Shown: in pieces, positions 12,308 through 13,451 of the stretch | Layout of the letters: each line of letters begins with the position of its first letter | How positions within the stretch are numbered: position 1 is the stretch's first letter | NCBI GenBank assembly: GCA_023388035.1 | Contig: JAEWGY010000056.1 | Coordinates: forward strand, 1 to 13,451 | DNA: 13,451 bases | Direction: 5' to 3' | From: Bacillota bacterium | GTDB lineage: Bacteria; Bacillota_I; Bacilli_A; Erysipelotrichales; Erysipelotrichaceae | Program-made: the position numbers and the translations under genes | Notes under the pieces: generated by a model | Seen by the model: only the letters and a program-made list of their open reading frames with translations | Databases searched by the model: none | What the model was told of the DNA's origin: nothing

Positions 12308-13451
12308 TCGATAGCAATAAGATAAGAATAAACAGGTTGCTTACCTTCTAAAATTTCTACTTCAAAATCAGTATGCTTTTCAATATATTCCTTAATAAGT
12401 AAAGCTTCATCCATATTACCTTCTTCACCAATGAATAAATTTAATAATTCATAGCCATCTTCATCAGCATAATAATCAATCAATTGCTTCATAACTGCTA
12501 AGCGATCTTTTCCACTAGCAATAATCTTTTTATCAGCCATAGCAATATGATCATTTTCCTTAACACTAACGCCTTCAAAACTGGTATCTTTAATCGCAAA
12601 AGTTACTGAGGCAGCTTTCACATGCTTTAGTTCTGAGTTCATATTCTCAAGATTAGTTTCAAGACTTGCTTCTGGATCAAACATCGCAATAGCGCTAAGT
12701 CCAGCTTGTAATGATTTACTTTCAACTACACTAATATCGTATTCCTCTTTTAAAACTTCTTTAGCTTGATTAGCGGCTAAGATGATATTGGAATTATTAG
12801 GTAAGATAATAACATGATTTGCATTAGTCTTACGTATGCAATTAATGAAATCTTGTGTAGAAGGATTCATGGTTTGACCACCAGAGATAATATGATCTGC
12901 ACGATATTCCTTAAATAATTTATTGAGTCCTTCACCAACACTAACCGCAATAACAGCATACTTAGTCTTAGGTAAACTATTTATTTCCATATTGGTTTGC
13001 GATAAACTGTCATGTACTATTTGATTATGCTGCTCTTGCATATTTTCTATTTTAAGCTTAATAAATTCACCTACCCTTTGACCAATATTAAGTGCATCTC
13101 CAGGTCTTAGGGTATGAATATGTACTTTAACTAAATCATCATCTTGTACTACAACTAGTGAATCACCGATCTTAGATAAAGACTTACGTAATTTTTGTTC
13201 ATCAAAGATTTTAATAAAATCATCATTTAATCTAAGGATGAATTCTGTACAATAACCAAATTCATCATTCTCCACATTAAGTGCAGCACTATCATCTTCT
13301 AATGCTTGATTATCATTTAAAGCAATGATATTACCTTTTAATCCTTCATATAAACCTTCTAAGATAACAACTAAACCGCTACCTCCGCTATCAACAACCC
13401 CAACCTCTTTAAGCACTGGTAAAAGTTCTGGTGTACGATTTAATGAATTCT
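12304..13451 (-). CDS. fakA: Fatty acid kinase subunit FakA (DAK2 domain protein YloV), N-terminus outside window
   Basis: FakA phosphorylates fatty acids bound to FakB, and the acyl-phosphate feeds PlsY. The frame runs off the right edge; the GTG at 13416 is an internal Val because upstream codons continue as NSLNRTPELLPVLKEVG, the family signature at the end of the DAK2 (DhaL-like) ATP-binding domain, followed by VVDSGGSGL. The middle domain has GYCTEF (Cys codon at 13251-13249) and VHIHT (His codons at 13122 and 13116), matching the Cys-His-His zinc site of S. aureus FakA. The C-terminal third is the DegV-like part that contacts FakB (SVGEGLNKLF, SGGQTMNPSTQDF, VIILPNNSNI). About 380 residues of an expected 550 are visible. 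It is the first visible gene of an operon whose next two genes overlap it in series. Confidence 0.93.
   Translation of the reverse strand, partial: NSLNRTPELLPVLKEVGVVDSGGSGLVVILEGLYEGLKGNIIALNDNQALEDDSAALNVENDEFGYCTEFILRLNDDFIKIFDEQKLRKSLSKIGDSLVVVQDDDLVKVHIHTLRPGDALNIGQRVGEFIKLKIENMQEQHNQIVHDSLSQTNMEINSLPKTKYAVIAVSVGEGLNKLFKEYRADHIISGGQTMNPSTQDFINCIRKTNANHVIILPNNSNIILAANQAKEVLKEEYDISVVESKSLQAGLSAIAMFDPEASLETNLENMNSELKHVKAASVTFAIKDTSFEGVSVKENDHIAMADKKIIASGKDRLAVMKQLIDYYADEDGYELLNLFIGEEGNMDEALLIKEYIEKHTDFEVEILEGKQPVYSYLIAIE

Noticed and set aside
13414..13416. GTG as start of the fakA product
   Set aside because: Family-conserved residues (RTPELLPVLKEVG) continue upstream to the window edge; the codon is an internal Val.
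1..13451. UGA=Trp genetic code (Mycoplasma-type)
   Set aside because: yhbY, yqeH, parE, the NusG_II gene and fakA end at TGA at sensible family lengths, and Trp is encoded by TGG.
1..13451. CRISPR array, tRNA or rRNA genes
   Set aside because: No regularly spaced direct repeats, cloverleaf-like or rRNA-like stretches were seen.

Overview
The window looks like a chromosome segment of a very AT-rich, low-GC Gram-positive-type bacterium. Gene content and order are Bacilli-like: plsY is divergent from parE-parC as in Bacillus and Staphylococcus, and there is a yqeG-yqeH-yhbY-yqeK block and a fakA. UGA acts as a stop: five genes end in TGA, four of them inside 4-nt ATGA or GTGA overlaps and parE at its junction with parC, and tryptophan is TGG. 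This argues against a UGA=Trp Mycoplasma. Erysipelotrichia, RF39-like or Acholeplasma-like relatives fit, but the exact taxon is inference.

Layout. (1) 1-530 (+): the C-terminal part of a type I restriction specificity subunit, HsdS, cut by the window edge and closed by an intrinsic terminator that overlaps its stop codon. (2) 531-745: 215 bp that at first look empty but hold, on the minus strand, a promoter, a 6-codon minicistron and a 27-aa hydrophobic ORF with an ideal Shine-Dalgarno. The whole unit lies inside a 13-bp perfect inverted repeat. This resembles a type I toxin or small membrane peptide locus and is the best candidate here for something undescribed. (3) 746-8148 (-): one tightly overlapping operon, parE-parC-yqeG-yqeH-yhbY-(yqeK::mtnN fusion), linking topoisomerase IV to ribosome-assembly factors and nucleotide housekeeping. 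(4) 8149-8224: a divergent promoter region. (5) 8225-8839 (+): plsY, ending in a bidirectional terminator shared with the convergent operon. (6) 8866-13451 (-): fakA (partial)-NusG_II protein-Gx transporter-ROK kinase-rnhA-S66 peptidase.

How the genes connect. FakA makes acyl-phosphate and PlsY uses acyl-phosphate to start phospholipid synthesis. ParE and ParC form topoisomerase IV. YqeH and YhbY assist 30S and 50S assembly. The YqeK::MtnN fusion would remove Ap4A and S-adenosylmethionine by-products. RNase H removes RNA:DNA hybrids. Points of note within genes are a natural Tyr at the main quinolone-resistance position of ParC, the YqeK::MtnN fusion, a ROK protein without its zinc motif, and a strong NTT-AAG-GAA codon-context bias.
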